A DNA stretch of 64,000 bases from Roseateles depolymerans (GCF_003387155.1 NZ_QUMT01000001.1:496001-560000); one strand, 5' to 3'; shown: positions 9,460 through 18,812, counted from the stretch's first letter. Numbers and translations: made by a program. The notes: a model not told the origin generated them from the letters alone.

Positions 9460-12400
9460 TCAGGCTTCGAAAGGCAGCTTGAACTGGCTGAGATCCTTGC
9501 GGGTCTCGACCAGCACCAGCGGACCTTCATCCAGCACCACGACCGGCGCCGGTGCACGGCCCAGCGGCGCGGCCTTGGGCTCGGCGGCGATGGCAGCCTG
9601 GGCAGCGGCGATCTTGTCGGCGTCGCTGTTGACCCAGACCAGGCCAGCGCTCTCGGCCACCGCATTCAGGTCGGCCAGCGGCAGTTCAAAGCGCGGCACG
9701 ACCGGTGCTGCGGGAGCCGCCACTGCCGGGGCAGGGGCCGCTTGGGCCGCGACCACCGGAGCAGCTTGCGGCACCACCACCGGTGCGTGCACAGGTGCGC
9801 TCACCGGGGCAGCGACGTCCGCGCCCAGGTCGGCCTGCTGCGGCTGATCCGCCGCGACGGCGTTCGTGGCTTGCGTGCCTTCAGCGGCGACCTCCGTGCC
9901 ATGCGTGCCTTCCGCAGCGGCGTCCTGACCGCCTGCGTCGCCTTCACGGCGGTCGCGGCGATAACGGTCACGACCTCCCCGACGGCGGCGGCCATCACGG
10001 CCCTGGCCTTCGGCGTCTTCACCGGCAGGAGCTTCCCCGTCGGCACCATCGGCCACCGGTTCCGCCGAGGCTGCGGCGTCGATGTCCACGGCGGCTGCGC
10101 CTTCCGTGCCTTCCACGCCCTCGATGCCTTCCGCACCTTCCGCGCCACGTTCACCGCGGTTGCCACGGCGACGACGGCGGCGGCCGCCACGCTCTTCACC
10201 GGCTTCGGTGTTGAGCGCCAGTCCGTCCGGCAGCGTGTCGGCGAATGCGGTCGGGGATTCGGCCTGTGCCGCGTCCGTGCCAGCCAGGCTCAGGGCCTGG
10301 TCCTGCACGGCCTCGGCGCCTGCGTCCTGACGCGGCGCGCGGTCACCCCGCTCCTCACGACGACGGCGGCCTTCACCGCGCTCGCCACGATCACCACGTT
10401 CCGTGCGTTCGCCACGGTCCTGGCGCGGAGCACCGTCAGCGGCTGCCGTGTCCGGCTTCTCGCCACGAGCCTCGTTGCGACGGCCACCGCGTTCGCCGCG
10501 GTCACCACGCTCGGCACGGTCGCCCCGGTCGCTGCGCTCACCACGCTCGGCACGGTCACCGCGATCGCCACGCTCGGTGCGCTCACCACGTTCAGCGCGC
10601 AGGGCGCCGTCCTGTTGCGGCTTGTCGCTACGGCCTTCGCCCCGATCCGCACGGTCACCACGGTCACCGCGCTCAGAGCGATCACCCCGCTCGGAGCGGT
10701 CGCCACGGCCCTTGCCATCGCGCGCCTTGGATTCGCGGTCACCGCGCTCGCCGCGTTCACCGCCGCGCTCGCTGCGTTCGCCGCGACGCTGACGGTCGCC
10801 ACCACGGCCCCCGCGCTCGCCTTGACGCTCACCGCGCTCCTTGCGGGCCGGTTCTGCCGTCTTGACCTCGGCTTCCGGGGCCGGTGCCGGCGCCGGAGTG
10901 CCGCCGAACAGACGCTTGATGAAGCCGAAGAAGCCACCGCCGGCTTCCACCGGTGCGGCCGGCGCAGCGGGTGCCGTGGGCGCTGCCGCGACAGGCTCGG
11001 CGGCCGGCTTGGCCGCTGCGGGCACCGGCATCGGGGCCGGCTGCTCGGGCAGGATGCCCTTGATCACCGGTTCCTGCTTGTTGGCCTTTTCGGCGCCGCG
11101 ACGGGTGATGCCCACCTCGTCCTGCGGCTCCTCGATCATGGTGTAGCTGGCCTGCAGGTTTTCCAGACGCGGGTCGTCGTGGCGCAGGCGCTCCAGCTTG
11201 TAGTTGGGCGTCTCGAGATGCTTGTTGGGCACCAGCAGCACGGTCACGCGCTGCTTCAGCTCGATCTTGGTGATCTCGGTGCGCTTCTCGTTCAGCAGGA
11301 AGCTGGTCACTTCCACCGGCACCTGCACGTGCACGGCGGCGGTGTTGTCCTTCATCGACTCCTCCTGCACCATGCGCAGGATCTGCAGCGCGGAGGATTC
11401 GGTGTCGCGAATGTGGCCGGTGCCGTTGCAGCGCGGGCAGGTGATGTGGCTGCCCTCGGAGAGGGCCGGGCGCAGACGCTGACGGCTCAGTTCCAGCAGG
11501 CCGAACTTGCTGATCGAGCTGAACTGCACACGGGCGCGGTCCTGGCGCAGGGCGTCGCGCAGACGCTGCTCGACATCCCGGCGGTTCTTGGACTCCTCCA
11601 TGTCGATGAAGTCCACGACGATCAGCCCGCCCAGGTCACGCAGACGCATCTGGCGGGCGATTTCGTCCGCCGCTTCCAGGTTGGTACGGGTGGCGGTTTC
11701 CTCGATGTCGCCGCCACGGGTGGCGCGCGCCGAGTTCACGTCCACCGACACCAGCGCTTCGGTGTGGTCGATGACGATGGCGCCGCCCGAGGGCAGGTTC
11801 ACCGTGCGGCTGAAGGCCGTCTCGATCTGGTGTTCGATCTGGAAACGGCTGAACAGCGGGGCGTCGTCCCGGTACCGCTTGACCTTGTGCGCCGTCTCCG
11901 GCATCACATGGGTCATGAACTGGTGGGCCTGCTCGAAGATGTCGTCGGTATCGATCAGGATTTCGCCGATGTCGGCGGTGAAATAGTCGCGGATCGCGCG
12001 AATCACCAGCGACGATTCCTGATAAATCAGGAAGGCACCCTTGCCGCCATGAGCCGCCTCGTCGATGGCGGTCCACAGCTTGAGCATGTAGTTCAGGTCC
12101 CACTGCAGCTCGGCGGCACTGCGGCCGATGCCGGCGGTGCGGGCGATCAGCGACATGCCCTTGGGGTAGTCCAGCTGGTCAAGCGCTTCCTTGAGCTCTT
12201 CGCGGTCTTCGCCTTCAATGCGGCGCGACACGCCACCCCCACGGGGGTTGTTGGGCATCAGCACGAGGTAACGGCCCGCCAGGGAGACGAAGGTGGTCAG
12301 GGCGGCGCCCTTGTTGCCACGTTCTTCCTTCTCCACTTGGACCAGCAGTTCCTGGCCTTCCTTGATCACGTCCTGGATCTTGGCGGAACGCACGTCCACG

Positions 12401-12642
12401 CCTTCGCGGAAATACTGGCGGGAGATTTCCTTGAACGGCAGGAAGCCGTGGCGGTCCTCGCCGTAATCCACGAAACAGGCTTCGAGCGAGGGTTCGACCC
12501 GCGTCACGACTGCCTTGTAGATATTGCCCTTGCGCTGTTCGCGGCCTTCGATTTCGGTTTCGAAATCCAGCAGCTTCTGTCCATCGACGATGGCCAGGCG
12601 ACGCTCTTCCTGCTGCGTCGCATTGATCAGCATGCGTTTCAT
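9460..12642 (-). CDS. rne: Ribonuclease E (Rne/Rng family)
   Basis: Essential endoribonuclease that processes rRNA and tRNA and drives mRNA decay as the degradosome scaffold. The 1060-residue protein has an N-terminal catalytic half with the S1 RNA-binding region (about 35-120), catalytic aspartates in VSVDVNSA (Asp301) and VVDFIDM (Asp344), and the zinc-link CPRCNGTG (about 397). The C-terminal half is disordered: Arg/Gly/Glu/Asp repeats at about 595-750, then Ala/Pro/Val-rich sequence and a conserved C-terminal tail. The ATG at 12642 has a strong site GGAGGAGA and matches the family start MKRMLINA; 14 codons further upstream are not expected to be coding. It is divergent from rluC, as in many proteobacteria, and has a long leader (see 12656-12936). 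Confidence 0.97.
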   Translation of the reverse strand: MKRMLINATQQEERRLAIVDGQKLLDFETEIEGREQRKGNIYKAVVTRVEPSLEACFVDYGEDRHGFLPFKEISRQYFREGVDVRSAKIQDVIKEGQELLVQVEKEERGNKGAALTTFVSLAGRYLVLMPNNPRGGGVSRRIEGEDREELKEALDQLDYPKGMSLIARTAGIGRSAAELQWDLNYMLKLWTAIDEAAHGGKGAFLIYQESSLVIRAIRDYFTADIGEILIDTDDIFEQAHQFMTHVMPETAHKVKRYRDDAPLFSRFQIEHQIETAFSRTVNLPSGGAIVIDHTEALVSVDVNSARATRGGDIEETATRTNLEAADEIARQMRLRDLGGLIVVDFIDMEESKNRRDVEQRLRDALRQDRARVQFSSISKFGLLELSRQRLRPALSEGSHITCPRCNGTGHIRDTESSALQILRMVQEESMKDNTAAVHVQVPVEVTSFLLNEKRTEITKIELKQRVTVLLVPNKHLETPNYKLERLRHDDPRLENLQASYTMIEEPQDEVGITRRGAEKANKQEPVIKGILPEQPAPMPVPAAAKPAAEPVAAAPTAPAAPAAPVEAGGGFFGFIKRLFGGTPAPAPAPEAEVKTAEPARKERGERQGERGGRGGDRQRRGERSERGGERGERGDRESKARDGKGRGDRSERGDRSERGDRGDRADRGEGRSDKPQQDGALRAERGERTERGDRGDRAERGERSDRGDRAERGDRGERGGRRNEARGEKPDTAAADGAPRQDRGERTERGDRGERGEGRRRREERGDRAPRQDAGAEAVQDQALSLAGTDAAQAESPTAFADTLPDGLALNTEAGEERGGRRRRRRGNRGERGAEGAEGIEGVEGTEGAAAVDIDAAASAEPVADGADGEAPAGEDAEGQGRDGRRRRGGRDRYRRDRREGDAGGQDAAAEGTHGTEVAAEGTQATNAVAADQPQQADLGADVAAPVSAPVHAPVVVPQAAPVVAAQAAPAPAVAAPAAPVVPRFELPLADLNAVAESAGLVWVNSDADKIAAAQAAIAAEPKAAPLGRAPAPVVVLDEGPLVLVETRKDLSQFKLPFEA
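10400..10860 (-). repeat. Low-complexity Arg/Gly/Asp/Glu repeat tract in rne
   Basis: This part of rne encodes imperfect [14 protein letters not shown] and similar repeats of about 5-8 residues for roughly 150 residues. The DNA is correspondingly repetitive, with many copies of CGCTC and TCGCCACG-like units on the plus strand. The tract is the arginine-rich RNA-binding/scaffold part of the protein and is prone to length change by slippage. It also gives rise to a long open frame on the opposite strand. Confidence 0.75.
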
Positions 12643-12655
12643 CAGTTCTCCTCCA

Positions 12656-12678
12656 CGGCCGAGGAATGTTCTCGGCCG
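12656..12678 (-). promoter_or_regulatory. Stem-loop next to the rne ribosome-binding site
   Basis: In the rne leader a perfect 8-bp stem (CGGCCGAG/CTCGGCCG, 12656-12663 and 12671-12678) with a 7-nt loop ends 5 bases before the GGAGGAGA ribosome site. E. coli RNase E binds hairpins of its own 5' leader and cleaves the message to autoregulate; this hairpin is a candidate for the same role here, which is inference from position and family knowledge. Confidence 0.5.
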
Positions 12679-13287
12679 AACCACATCAGAACCGCCGCCG
12701 GATATTGGGTCTGACCGGCGGGCGATTCAACCGATGCACGAGAAACGCGAGAGAACCGAGGAAGGAATCGCCCTGGACTGCAGACAACGGACAAAACGTC
12801 CGTTTAGTGATGCAGCGTTGGCGCGTGCGCGTCGGGCTCCGGTCCGTCTGTTCCGGCCCGCAAGCATGTCCCCGAACAGGTCGGGGGCACGGCCCGCCCA
12901 CGGCCGGTGACCAGCGTCCGGGCAGAGCCGGGACGCGCACGCTGGCGGCGGGGGGTGAGGGGGACTGGGGGAATCATCCGGACAAAAAGCCTGGGCGCTG
13001 ACGCCAGGACGCAGGCGCAAGCCTCCATCCTGACGTCGTGAAACCTTGTTGTTGTACCGGCACCGCCTGATATTGAAGCGGCCACACGGCATGGTTCTGA
13101 CGACGTTGCTCTTCCGTCCCGCAGCCTGGACTGCCCGCTCACTTGGGGAACGGGCCCGACGAGGCCGAGAGGGCGTTGCACAACCATAACCACGCTGTTG
13201 TTGCGCCGCGCAGAAGGCCTCAATGGGGCCGCCGCACAAGTGCCTGCACAGGTAAAATGAGAAAAATCAAACACTTACAACGCGAAC
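12679..13287 (-). promoter_or_regulatory. Structured rne leader / rne-rluC divergent region
   Basis: About 600 bases without a credible gene separate rne and rluC. Besides the RBS-proximal hairpin there are further self-complementary stretches: ACGGAC/GTCCGT (12787-12803, 5-nt loop), CCCCGA/TCGGGG (12870-12886, 5-nt loop) and GCGTCC/GGACGC (12914-12936). A-rich sequence near 13251-13270 just upstream of rluC is the most promoter-like part, with TAAAAT at 13253-13258, but no good -35 partner was found. Open frames on the minus strand here have no family features. Confidence 0.45.
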
Positions 13288-14496
13288 GTGGCAAGCAGCA
13301 TTATAGGGGCTAAAGCCCGCAAGGCCGCCCCAGGGACTGCCCGGGGTGCCACGCGCTCAAGGGACGGGTCTACGAAGGGGCTTAACCCGGCTGCAAATGG
13401 GGCTGCAAACGGGCCTGCAAAGGGGCCTGCAAAGGGGCCTGCAAAGGCGTCTGCCCAGGAGGCTCCGCAGGCGTCTTCCAAGCGGGCTGCCGCACCCACA
13501 GCCGCGCCAGCAGCCCCACCCGCACCGACCCCGACTCCCGCCGTTCGCTTGTTGACCGTGGACGACGGCTCCGACGGCCAGCGCCTGGACAACTTCCTGA
13601 TGCGCGAACTCAAGGGAGCCCCCAAGACCCTGGTCTACCGGATCATCCGGTCCGGGGAGGTGCGCATCAACAAGGGCCGGTGCAGCGCGGACTCGCGGGT
13701 GGCGGCCGGCGACGTGGTCCGCGTTCCCCCCCTGCGTCTGGCGGACAAGGCTGACGACAGCGCGGTGCCCGGTCGCGAATTCCCGGTGGTGTTCGAGGAC
13801 GAACACCTGATCGTCGTGGACAAGCCCGCCGGCGTGGCGGTGCATGGCGGCTCCGGCGTCAGCTTCGGGGTGATCGAGCAACTGCGCCGGGCCCGTCCCC
13901 AGGCCCGCTTCCTGGAACTGGTGCACCGACTGGACAAGGAAACCTCCGGGCTGCTGATGATCGCCAAGAAGCGCAGCGCCCTGAACCATCTACAGGACCA
14001 GCTCCGCGACCGGGAAACCGGCAAGCGTTACGCTGCGCTGGTCTGGGGACACTGGTCGGCATCCAAGAAGGTGGTGGATGTGCCGCTGCTGAAGTTCGTT
14101 GGCAGCGACGGCGAACGCTGGGTGCGGGCGGTGCCCAACCCGCAGGACCCGTCCGCCGACCAGGCCAAGCGGTCGATCAGCCTGGTGCGGGTAACCGAAA
14201 AGCTGCCCCAGCACAGTCTGCTGGACGTGACCATCAAGACCGGCCGCACCCATCAGATCCGGGTGCACCTGGCCCATGAAGGCCACAGCATCGTCGGCGA
14301 CCCGAAATACGGGGATTTCGAAGCCAACCGCTTGATGGCACGGGGCGCGCTGCGCTTTGACCGCATGTTCCTGCACGCCCGGGAACTGCGATTCACCCAT
14401 CCCGCCACGGGACAAGAGCTCACGCTCACCGCCCCCTTGCCGCCGGCCTGCGAAAATCTGCTGGCCGCGCTGCGCAAGACGGCGCCCACCGTCTGA
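13288..14496 (+). CDS. rluC: 23S rRNA pseudouridine synthase RluC
   Basis: RluA-family enzyme expected to make pseudouridines in 23S rRNA (positions 955, 2504 and 2580 in E. coli). After an 85-residue low-complexity Ala/Lys/Pro N-terminus come an S4 RNA-binding domain (GQRLDNFLMRELKG, VYRIIRSGEVRIN) and the catalytic domain with HRLDKETSGLLM, whose Asp is the catalytic residue, and GRTHQIRVHLAHEGHSIVGD near the end. The start is a GTG at 13288; no other start in frame precedes the S4 domain except within the leader, and no clear ribosome site is seen, so the N-terminus is uncertain. It is divergent from rne and heads a run rluC-HAD-Rieske-sppA. Confidence 0.92.
   Translation: MASSIIGAKARKAAPGTARGATRSRDGSTKGLNPAANGAANGPAKGPAKGPAKASAQEAPQASSKRAAAPTAAPAAPPAPTPTPAVRLLTVDDGSDGQRLDNFLMRELKGAPKTLVYRIIRSGEVRINKGRCSADSRVAAGDVVRVPPLRLADKADDSAVPGREFPVVFEDEHLIVVDKPAGVAVHGGSGVSFGVIEQLRRARPQARFLELVHRLDKETSGLLMIAKKRSALNHLQDQLRDRETGKRYAALVWGHWSASKKVVDVPLLKFVGSDGERWVRAVPNPQDPSADQAKRSISLVRVTEKLPQHSLLDVTIKTGRTHQIRVHLAHEGHSIVGDPKYGDFEANRLMARGALRFDRMFLHARELRFTHPATGQELTLTAPLPPACENLLAALRKTAPTV
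13389..13448 (+). repeat. Five 12-bp tandem repeats in rluC N-terminus
   Basis: Five consecutive 12-bp units of the form GSCTGCAAANGG encode AANG, AANG, PAKG, PAKG, PAKA. The repeat is in frame (4 codons), so copy-number change would lengthen or shorten the basic tail without a frameshift. Confidence 0.85.
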
Positions 14497-14509
14497 CCGA
14501 ACCTGACCC

Positions 14510-15166
14510 ATGCCACAACGTTTTGACCTGATCGTCTTCGACTGGGACGGCACCCTGTTCGACTCCACGGCCCTGATCGTGAAGTCGATGCAGGCCGCCG
14601 CGGTGGACCTGGGCCTGGAGCCGCCCAGCCGGGAGCGCGCCAGCTATGTCATCGGGATGGGGCTGGTGGAGGCGCTGCGCCACGCGCTGCCGGGCCTGGA
14701 CCCGGCGCACTATCCCAAACTGGGTGAGCGTTACCGGCATCACTACTTCGCGTCGGCCCATGAGGTGACCTTGTTCGACGGGGTGCCCGCCATGCTGCAG
14801 GACCTGAAGGACCGGCACCACTGGCTGGCCGTGGCCACCGGCAAGAGCCGCCGCGGCCTGGACGAGGCCCTGGAAGCCGTGGAGATGCAGCGACTGTTCG
14901 ACGGCACCCGCACCGCCGACGAGACCGCCAGCAAGCCGCATCCGCAGATGCTGCTGGAGCTGATGCGCCAGTTCGGTACCGAGCCGGAGCGCACCTTGAT
15001 GATCGGGGACACCAGCCACGACCTGGAACTGGCGCGCAATGCCGGCTGTCCCGCCGTGGCGGTGACCTACGGGGCGCATGCACACGACAGCCTGCTCGCC
15101 TACGACCCGCTGCTGGTGGCCCATGATGTCGCCAGTCTGCACGCCTGGCTGCTGCAACATGCCTGA
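14510..15166 (+). CDS. HAD-IA family hydrolase (phosphoglycolate phosphatase-like)
   Basis: 218-residue phosphatase of the haloacid dehalogenase superfamily, similar to Gph. Motif I is DWDGTLFDS (nucleophile and acid/base Asp at about residues 11 and 13), motif II is VATGKSRR, motif III includes the Lys of KPHPQML, and motif IV is MIGDTSHDLELARNAG. The cap is helical (subtype IA). It begins 13 bases after rluC and its end overlaps the Rieske gene by 8 bases. This rluC-HAD-Rieske-sppA order is common in Burkholderiales; the exact substrate is not known. Confidence 0.9.
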   Translation: MPQRFDLIVFDWDGTLFDSTALIVKSMQAAAVDLGLEPPSRERASYVIGMGLVEALRHALPGLDPAHYPKLGERYRHHYFASAHEVTLFDGVPAMLQDLKDRHHWLAVATGKSRRGLDEALEAVEMQRLFDGTRTADETASKPHPQMLLELMRQFGTEPERTLMIGDTSHDLELARNAGCPAVAVTYGAHAHDSLLAYDPLLVAHDVASLHAWLLQHA

Positions 15167-15533
15167 CACCGACGTGCTGCTGTGCGCCTCCGCGGCGCTG
15201 GAAGAAAAAGGCAAGGCCCACACCTTCGACGTGCTGCATTTCCGGCAGTCCGCCACCGCCTTCGCGCTGCGCTTCGAAGGGCAGGTGGTGGCCTACCTCA
15301 ACCGCTGTGCCCACGTGCCCACCGAGATGGACTGGCAGGAAGGCGAGTTTCTGGACCGGGACAAGCGCTACATCATCTGCTCCATCCACGGCGCCGTGTA
15401 TCACCCGCTGGACGGCCGCTGCGTGACCGGCATGTGCGGCCGCATCGGCCTGACCCGCCTGGACGTCCAGGAACGCGACGGACAGGTCTACTGGACCCCT
15501 TCCCGGGACACCCGTCCCGCCTTTGAGGACTGA
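15159..15533 (+). CDS. Rieske (2Fe-2S) domain protein
   Basis: Small 124-residue single-domain Rieske ferredoxin-like protein. The cluster ligands are the Cys and His of NRCAHVP (about residues 49 and 51) and of CSIHGAVYHP (about residues 70 and 73). The ATG at 15159 overlaps the end of the phosphatase gene and gives the family start; further upstream the frame is translation through that gene. The stop is followed directly by the sppA ATG (no spacer), so the genes are probably co-translated. There is no oxygenase catalytic domain; it may be an electron carrier, with partner unknown. Confidence 0.88.
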   Translation: MPDTDVLLCASAALEEKGKAHTFDVLHFRQSATAFALRFEGQVVAYLNRCAHVPTEMDWQEGEFLDRDKRYIICSIHGAVYHPLDGRCVTGMCGRIGLTRLDVQERDGQVYWTPSRDTRPAFED

Positions 15534-16604
15534 ATGAATCAGAACCCGAACGATCTGCCGAACCCGATTCCGGACGCCACCGAGCGACCGGAGGACATGT
15601 TCAGCACCCCGCCGACCGGTGCGTCGGCCCGTGCATCGGCAGGGTCCACAGCCGGCACCGCCGGCCAGGCGTCCGCCGCACGTCCGTATGAGCAGGTGCT
15701 GGAGCAGTTTGCCAGCGAATACCTTCGCGACCGGCGCAGTGAGCGTCGCTGGAAGATCTTCTTCCGGCTGCTGTGGGCCAGCGCCTTCCTGCTGCTGGTG
15801 TGGGGGATGTTCGCGTCCCAGCGGCATCACGGCGGCACCAGTGCCGCGCCGCATACCGCGCTGGTGGAAGTGCGGGGCGAGATCGCGGCGGACACTGAAG
15901 CGAGTGCCGAACTGATCGTCTCCGCGCTGAAGAATGCCTTTGAAGACCCGGGCACGGTCGCGGTGGTGCTGCGCATGAACTCTCCCGGCGGCAGCCCGGT
16001 GCAGGCGGGCATCGTCAACGACGAGATCCGGCGGCTCAAGGCGCTGCACAACAAGAAGGTCTACGTGGTGGTCGAGGAGATGTGTGCGTCGGGGGCCTAC
16101 TACATCGCGGCGGGCGCCGACGAGATCTATGTGGACAAGGCGTCCATCGTCGGCTCCATCGGCGTGCTGATGGACGGCTTTGGCTTCACCGGCCTGATGC
16201 AGAAGGTGGGCGTGGAGCGCCGCCTGATGACCGCTGGAGAGAACAAGGGCATGCTCGATCCGTTCTCTCCCGTCTCGCCGAAGCAGCAGGCGTATGCGCA
16301 GGCCATGCTGGACCAGATCCATCAGCAGTTCATCAAGGTGGTCCGCGAAGGCCGTGGCGACCGGCTCAAGGAGACGCCGGAGACTTTCTCCGGTCTGTTC
16401 TGGAACGGCGAACAGGCGGTGAAGCTGGGCCTGGCCGATGGCATGGGCAACCTGGACTATGTGGCCCGGGAAGTGATCAAGGCCGAGGACGTGGTGGATT
16501 ACACCCCGCGCGACAACGTGGCGGAACGCCTGGCCAAGCGCTTCGGCGCCGCCATGGGCGCCGGTGCGGTGAAGACGATGCGGGAGATGACCAGCATCCG
16601 GTGA
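15534..16604 (+). CDS. sppA: Signal peptide peptidase SppA, S49 family
   Basis: Membrane-bound serine protease of 356 residues that degrades cleaved signal peptides. An N-terminal cytoplasmic segment of about 75 residues is followed by one membrane helix (FRLLWASAFLLLVWGMFA, about 78-95) and a single protease domain. The catalytic serine lies in CASGAYYIAAG and the general-base lysine in ENKGMLDPF, the Ser/Lys dyad of the short SppA form. MNSPGGSP is the ClpP-like oxyanion region. It starts immediately at the stop of the Rieske gene. Confidence 0.94.
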   Translation: MNQNPNDLPNPIPDATERPEDMFSTPPTGASARASAGSTAGTAGQASAARPYEQVLEQFASEYLRDRRSERRWKIFFRLLWASAFLLLVWGMFASQRHHGGTSAAPHTALVEVRGEIAADTEASAELIVSALKNAFEDPGTVAVVLRMNSPGGSPVQAGIVNDEIRRLKALHNKKVYVVVEEMCASGAYYIAAGADEIYVDKASIVGSIGVLMDGFGFTGLMQKVGVERRLMTAGENKGMLDPFSPVSPKQQAYAQAMLDQIHQQFIKVVREGRGDRLKETPETFSGLFWNGEQAVKLGLADGMGNLDYVAREVIKAEDVVDYTPRDNVAERLAKRFGAAMGAGAVKTMREMTSIR

Positions 16605-16607
16605 GTC

Positions 16608-17570
16608 ATGAACACTGCCCTGTCTGTGTCTCTTCGCCCTTGTGTCATCGTCGCCAAAATGGCGGCGGCGTTCACGTGGCTCGTCCTGACGGCCTGTGCC
16701 AGTGCGGGCGGGTCCACGTCACCGCAGGCCACCGCCGCCCCAGCGGTCCCGTCAGTTCCCATCGTCCGTCCCGACGCCCACTACGTGCTGCTCGGCGAGG
16801 TCCACGACAACCCGGCGCATCACCAGGCGCGGGCTGCCTTGCTGCAGCGCCTGCTGGACCAGCAGCCGGACACGGTGGTGGTCATGGAACAGATGTCCCG
16901 GGACCGGGACGCCGCCCTGGCGCAAGCGCTGCGCGAACCGCCGGTCACGCTCGACCAGGTGCTGCAGGCCGGCCAGTTCGACCGGAAGGCCTGGGGCTGG
17001 CCGCTCCATCAGCCGGTGCTGGACGTGGTGGTGAAACACGGCGCGGGACTGCGCGGCGGCAACCTGGAACGGGACGTGGTGAGGCGCATCGTGCGGGAAG
17101 GCGACACGGCCTGGCCGTCGGATCTGCTGGCCCTTCGCAACCGCACTGCCTGGACCGACGACCAGCAGCAGACGCTGGTGCGCGACATCCAGGACGGCCA
17201 TTGCGGGGCCATGCCCGCCTCGATGCTGCCGGGCATGGTGAACGCGCAGCGGGCGCGGGACGCGGCCATGGCCCAGGCCCTGCTGCAGGCCCGCAGCGGC
17301 GGCGCCAAGCGGGTGGTGCTCATCGCCGGCAACGGACATGTGCGCCGCGACGTGGCGGTGCCGGTGTATCTGCAGGCGGCGGGTGTGGCGGCGTCCGACA
17401 TCGAGTCCATTGGCTACCTGGAGCCAGATGGGCCTGAGGAGCGTCGGGCAGGCATCGTTTCGAGCCCTTCCGCCACTTCGTCCGCCGCTTCGGCCACCGT
17501 CCCCTACGACCGGATCGAGCTGGCCCCCGCGCCCAAGCGCGAAGACCCTTGCGCCGCCTTCAAGCGCTGA
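16608..17570 (+). CDS. ChaN-like putative heme/iron-regulated lipoprotein
   Basis: 320-residue lipoprotein of the ChaN family (PF04187). The N-terminus is a lipoprotein signal peptide with lipobox LTAC at about residue 30. Family motifs are LLGEVHDNPAHH near residue 63 and GNGHVRRDVAVP near 240; Campylobacter ChaN binds heme cofacially. The last 40 residues are Ser/Ala/Pro-rich and may be disordered. It begins 3 bases after sppA and is convergent with the next gene, 6 bases away. The biochemical role is not established; a link to the nearby heme genes is possible but they are 6 kb off. Confidence 0.82.
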   Translation: MNTALSVSLRPCVIVAKMAAAFTWLVLTACASAGGSTSPQATAAPAVPSVPIVRPDAHYVLLGEVHDNPAHHQARAALLQRLLDQQPDTVVVMEQMSRDRDAALAQALREPPVTLDQVLQAGQFDRKAWGWPLHQPVLDVVVKHGAGLRGGNLERDVVRRIVREGDTAWPSDLLALRNRTAWTDDQQQTLVRDIQDGHCGAMPASMLPGMVNAQRARDAAMAQALLQARSGGAKRVVLIAGNGHVRRDVAVPVYLQAAGVAASDIESIGYLEPDGPEERRAGIVSSPSATSSAASATVPYDRIELAPAPKREDPCAAFKR

Positions 17571-17576
17571 CCGGGC

Positions 17577-18494
17577 TCAGGAGGCCGTGCCAGTCGGCGC
17601 GGCCTTGACCTTGCGGGTGGGCACCGGCTCGGGCAGGTCCTTGGCCGCCAGCGCACGGGCCTGGACCACGAGCTGGTTGTGCGCATCCAGGAAAGCTGCG
17701 GCGATGACCTTGGCCTCATTGCTGTTGGCCCAGCCCGCGCCGGCAGCGCCGCCGAGCTTGCCCAGCACCAGTCCACCCATGCCCAGGTCGGTCACCCGTA
17801 CCGAGCCGGTGGCGGCGGCCACCTGTTCGGTGGTTTCGTTGTCGGTCAGCAGCAGGGCCACCTGCGCTTCCTTCAGCTTGACATGCTCGGCGGCCCCAAC
17901 GAAGCGCGCCAGCCCTGGAATCATTGCCAGCAGGCCGCCTACCTGACGGCCGGCGTCCTGCTCGCTGAAGGTGAGGCTGGGCGTGAGGGTGTACTGGGCC
18001 TCGTAGCCCTTGCCCTTGGCCACGGTGCTGCCTTCCTTGCGCAGGATGCCGGCGTCCTTGAGTTCCTGCTCCTTGATGGTGGCACGCAGACCTGCGGCGC
18101 GGTCCACCACGCGGAAGCAGCCGCTTTGCTGGGCGAGCAGGCGCACCAGCGGCAGCGGGGTGGTGGGCAGGTTGTTGGCGCCGGTCATCACATAGCCGTT
18201 GGGGTTCTCCACCAGGGCCAGCGTGGCGACGGGGGCATCGCACTTCATCAGTTCGCGGTTGGCCTTGTTGGCGCCAGCCGGTCCTGCCGAGCCGCTGATC
18301 TCCGAGCCGCCTTCACCCAGGGTCGCGCCTTGCTTGCCGCAAGCCGCCAGCAGGGCGGCGCCGGCCAGCGCCAGCGCGAGACCGGCCATGCGACTGGCTT
18401 GGCCGGCCCGGCCGGCACAGGCGCGTGTGCGGGGGACGGCAGCGCCAGCGGGCAGGATCAAGCCGTGGGACACCGGCGAGGACAGATCGGTCAT
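17577..18494 (-). CDS. CsgG/HfaB-like lipoprotein
   Basis: 305-residue lipoprotein. The long N-terminal region contains a hydrophobic helix ending with lipobox LLAAC, after which the mature protein begins CGKQ. The segment CFRVVDRAAGLRATIKEQEL and the Gly-rich block TDLGMGGLVLGKLGGAAG resemble CsgG and HfaB, outer-membrane secretion channels for curli or holdfast anchors. The ATG at 18494 with GGAG upstream is favoured over an upstream GTG/ATG at 18536. No curli or holdfast partner genes are next to it, so its role is uncertain. Mature protein has Cys residues (MKCD, SGCF) that may form a disulfide. Confidence 0.75.
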   Translation of the reverse strand: MTDLSSPVSHGLILPAGAAVPRTRACAGRAGQASRMAGLALALAGAALLAACGKQGATLGEGGSEISGSAGPAGANKANRELMKCDAPVATLALVENPNGYVMTGANNLPTTPLPLVRLLAQQSGCFRVVDRAAGLRATIKEQELKDAGILRKEGSTVAKGKGYEAQYTLTPSLTFSEQDAGRQVGGLLAMIPGLARFVGAAEHVKLKEAQVALLLTDNETTEQVAAATGSVRVTDLGMGGLVLGKLGGAAGAGWANSNEAKVIAAAFLDAHNQLVVQARALAAKDLPEPVPTRKVKAAPTGTAS

Positions 18495-18569
18495 GAAGCG
18501 ACTCCGAGCGAGAGGGAAGGGGGCAACCACCGGCAAAGGCTGGATGCGACGCGCACCTTATCGCAAGCA

Positions 18570-18586
18570 GGAGTGGGGCCCACTCC
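18570..18586. promoter_or_regulatory. 17-bp perfect palindrome upstream of the CsgG-like gene
   Basis: GGAGTGGG-G-CCCACTCC is a perfect inverted repeat of 8-bp arms around one base, 76 bases upstream of the minus-strand start at 18494. The tight centre suits a protein-binding operator more than an RNA hairpin. Regulator unknown. Confidence 0.4.
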
Positions 18587-18670
18587 CACTGATGGGTGGC
18601 TGTTCACCATCTGTTGCCAATGTGACCGCGGCAGGCAGCTTCGAGGCCACACCGACCACCCGGCTCGCGG

Positions 18671-18812
18671 GGTTGTACCGGCATCGTCTTCCGCTTCAAG
18701 CGCCGCCAGATTCTGAAGAATTTCCTGGACCGTCCGTCGCTCTACAGCCTGGCCCCGTTGAAGGACCAATGGGAAGCCCGGGCGCGGGAGAACCTGCGTC
18801 GCGCGATCGCCT
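18671..18812 (+). pseudogene. Possible C-terminal gene remnant
   Basis: The gap 18495-18884 holds no full gene, but a short frame ending at TGA 18810-18812 encodes about 45 residues with protein-like composition (GIVFRFKRRQILKNFLDR, then SLYSLAPLKDQWEARARENL). The frame has no start codon with ribosome site and closes upstream at 18623-18625. It could be the tail of a decayed gene or a very small gene; I do not recognise the family. Confidence 0.25.

Noticed and set aside
9742-12714. 990-codon open frame antisense to rne
   Set aside because: It mirrors the repetitive, G+C-rich rne frame, has no ribosome site or known domain, and rne itself is certain.
12727-13274. Minus-strand frames in the rne leader
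   Set aside because: Cys/Arg/Pro-rich with no domain; the region is better explained as leader with hairpins.
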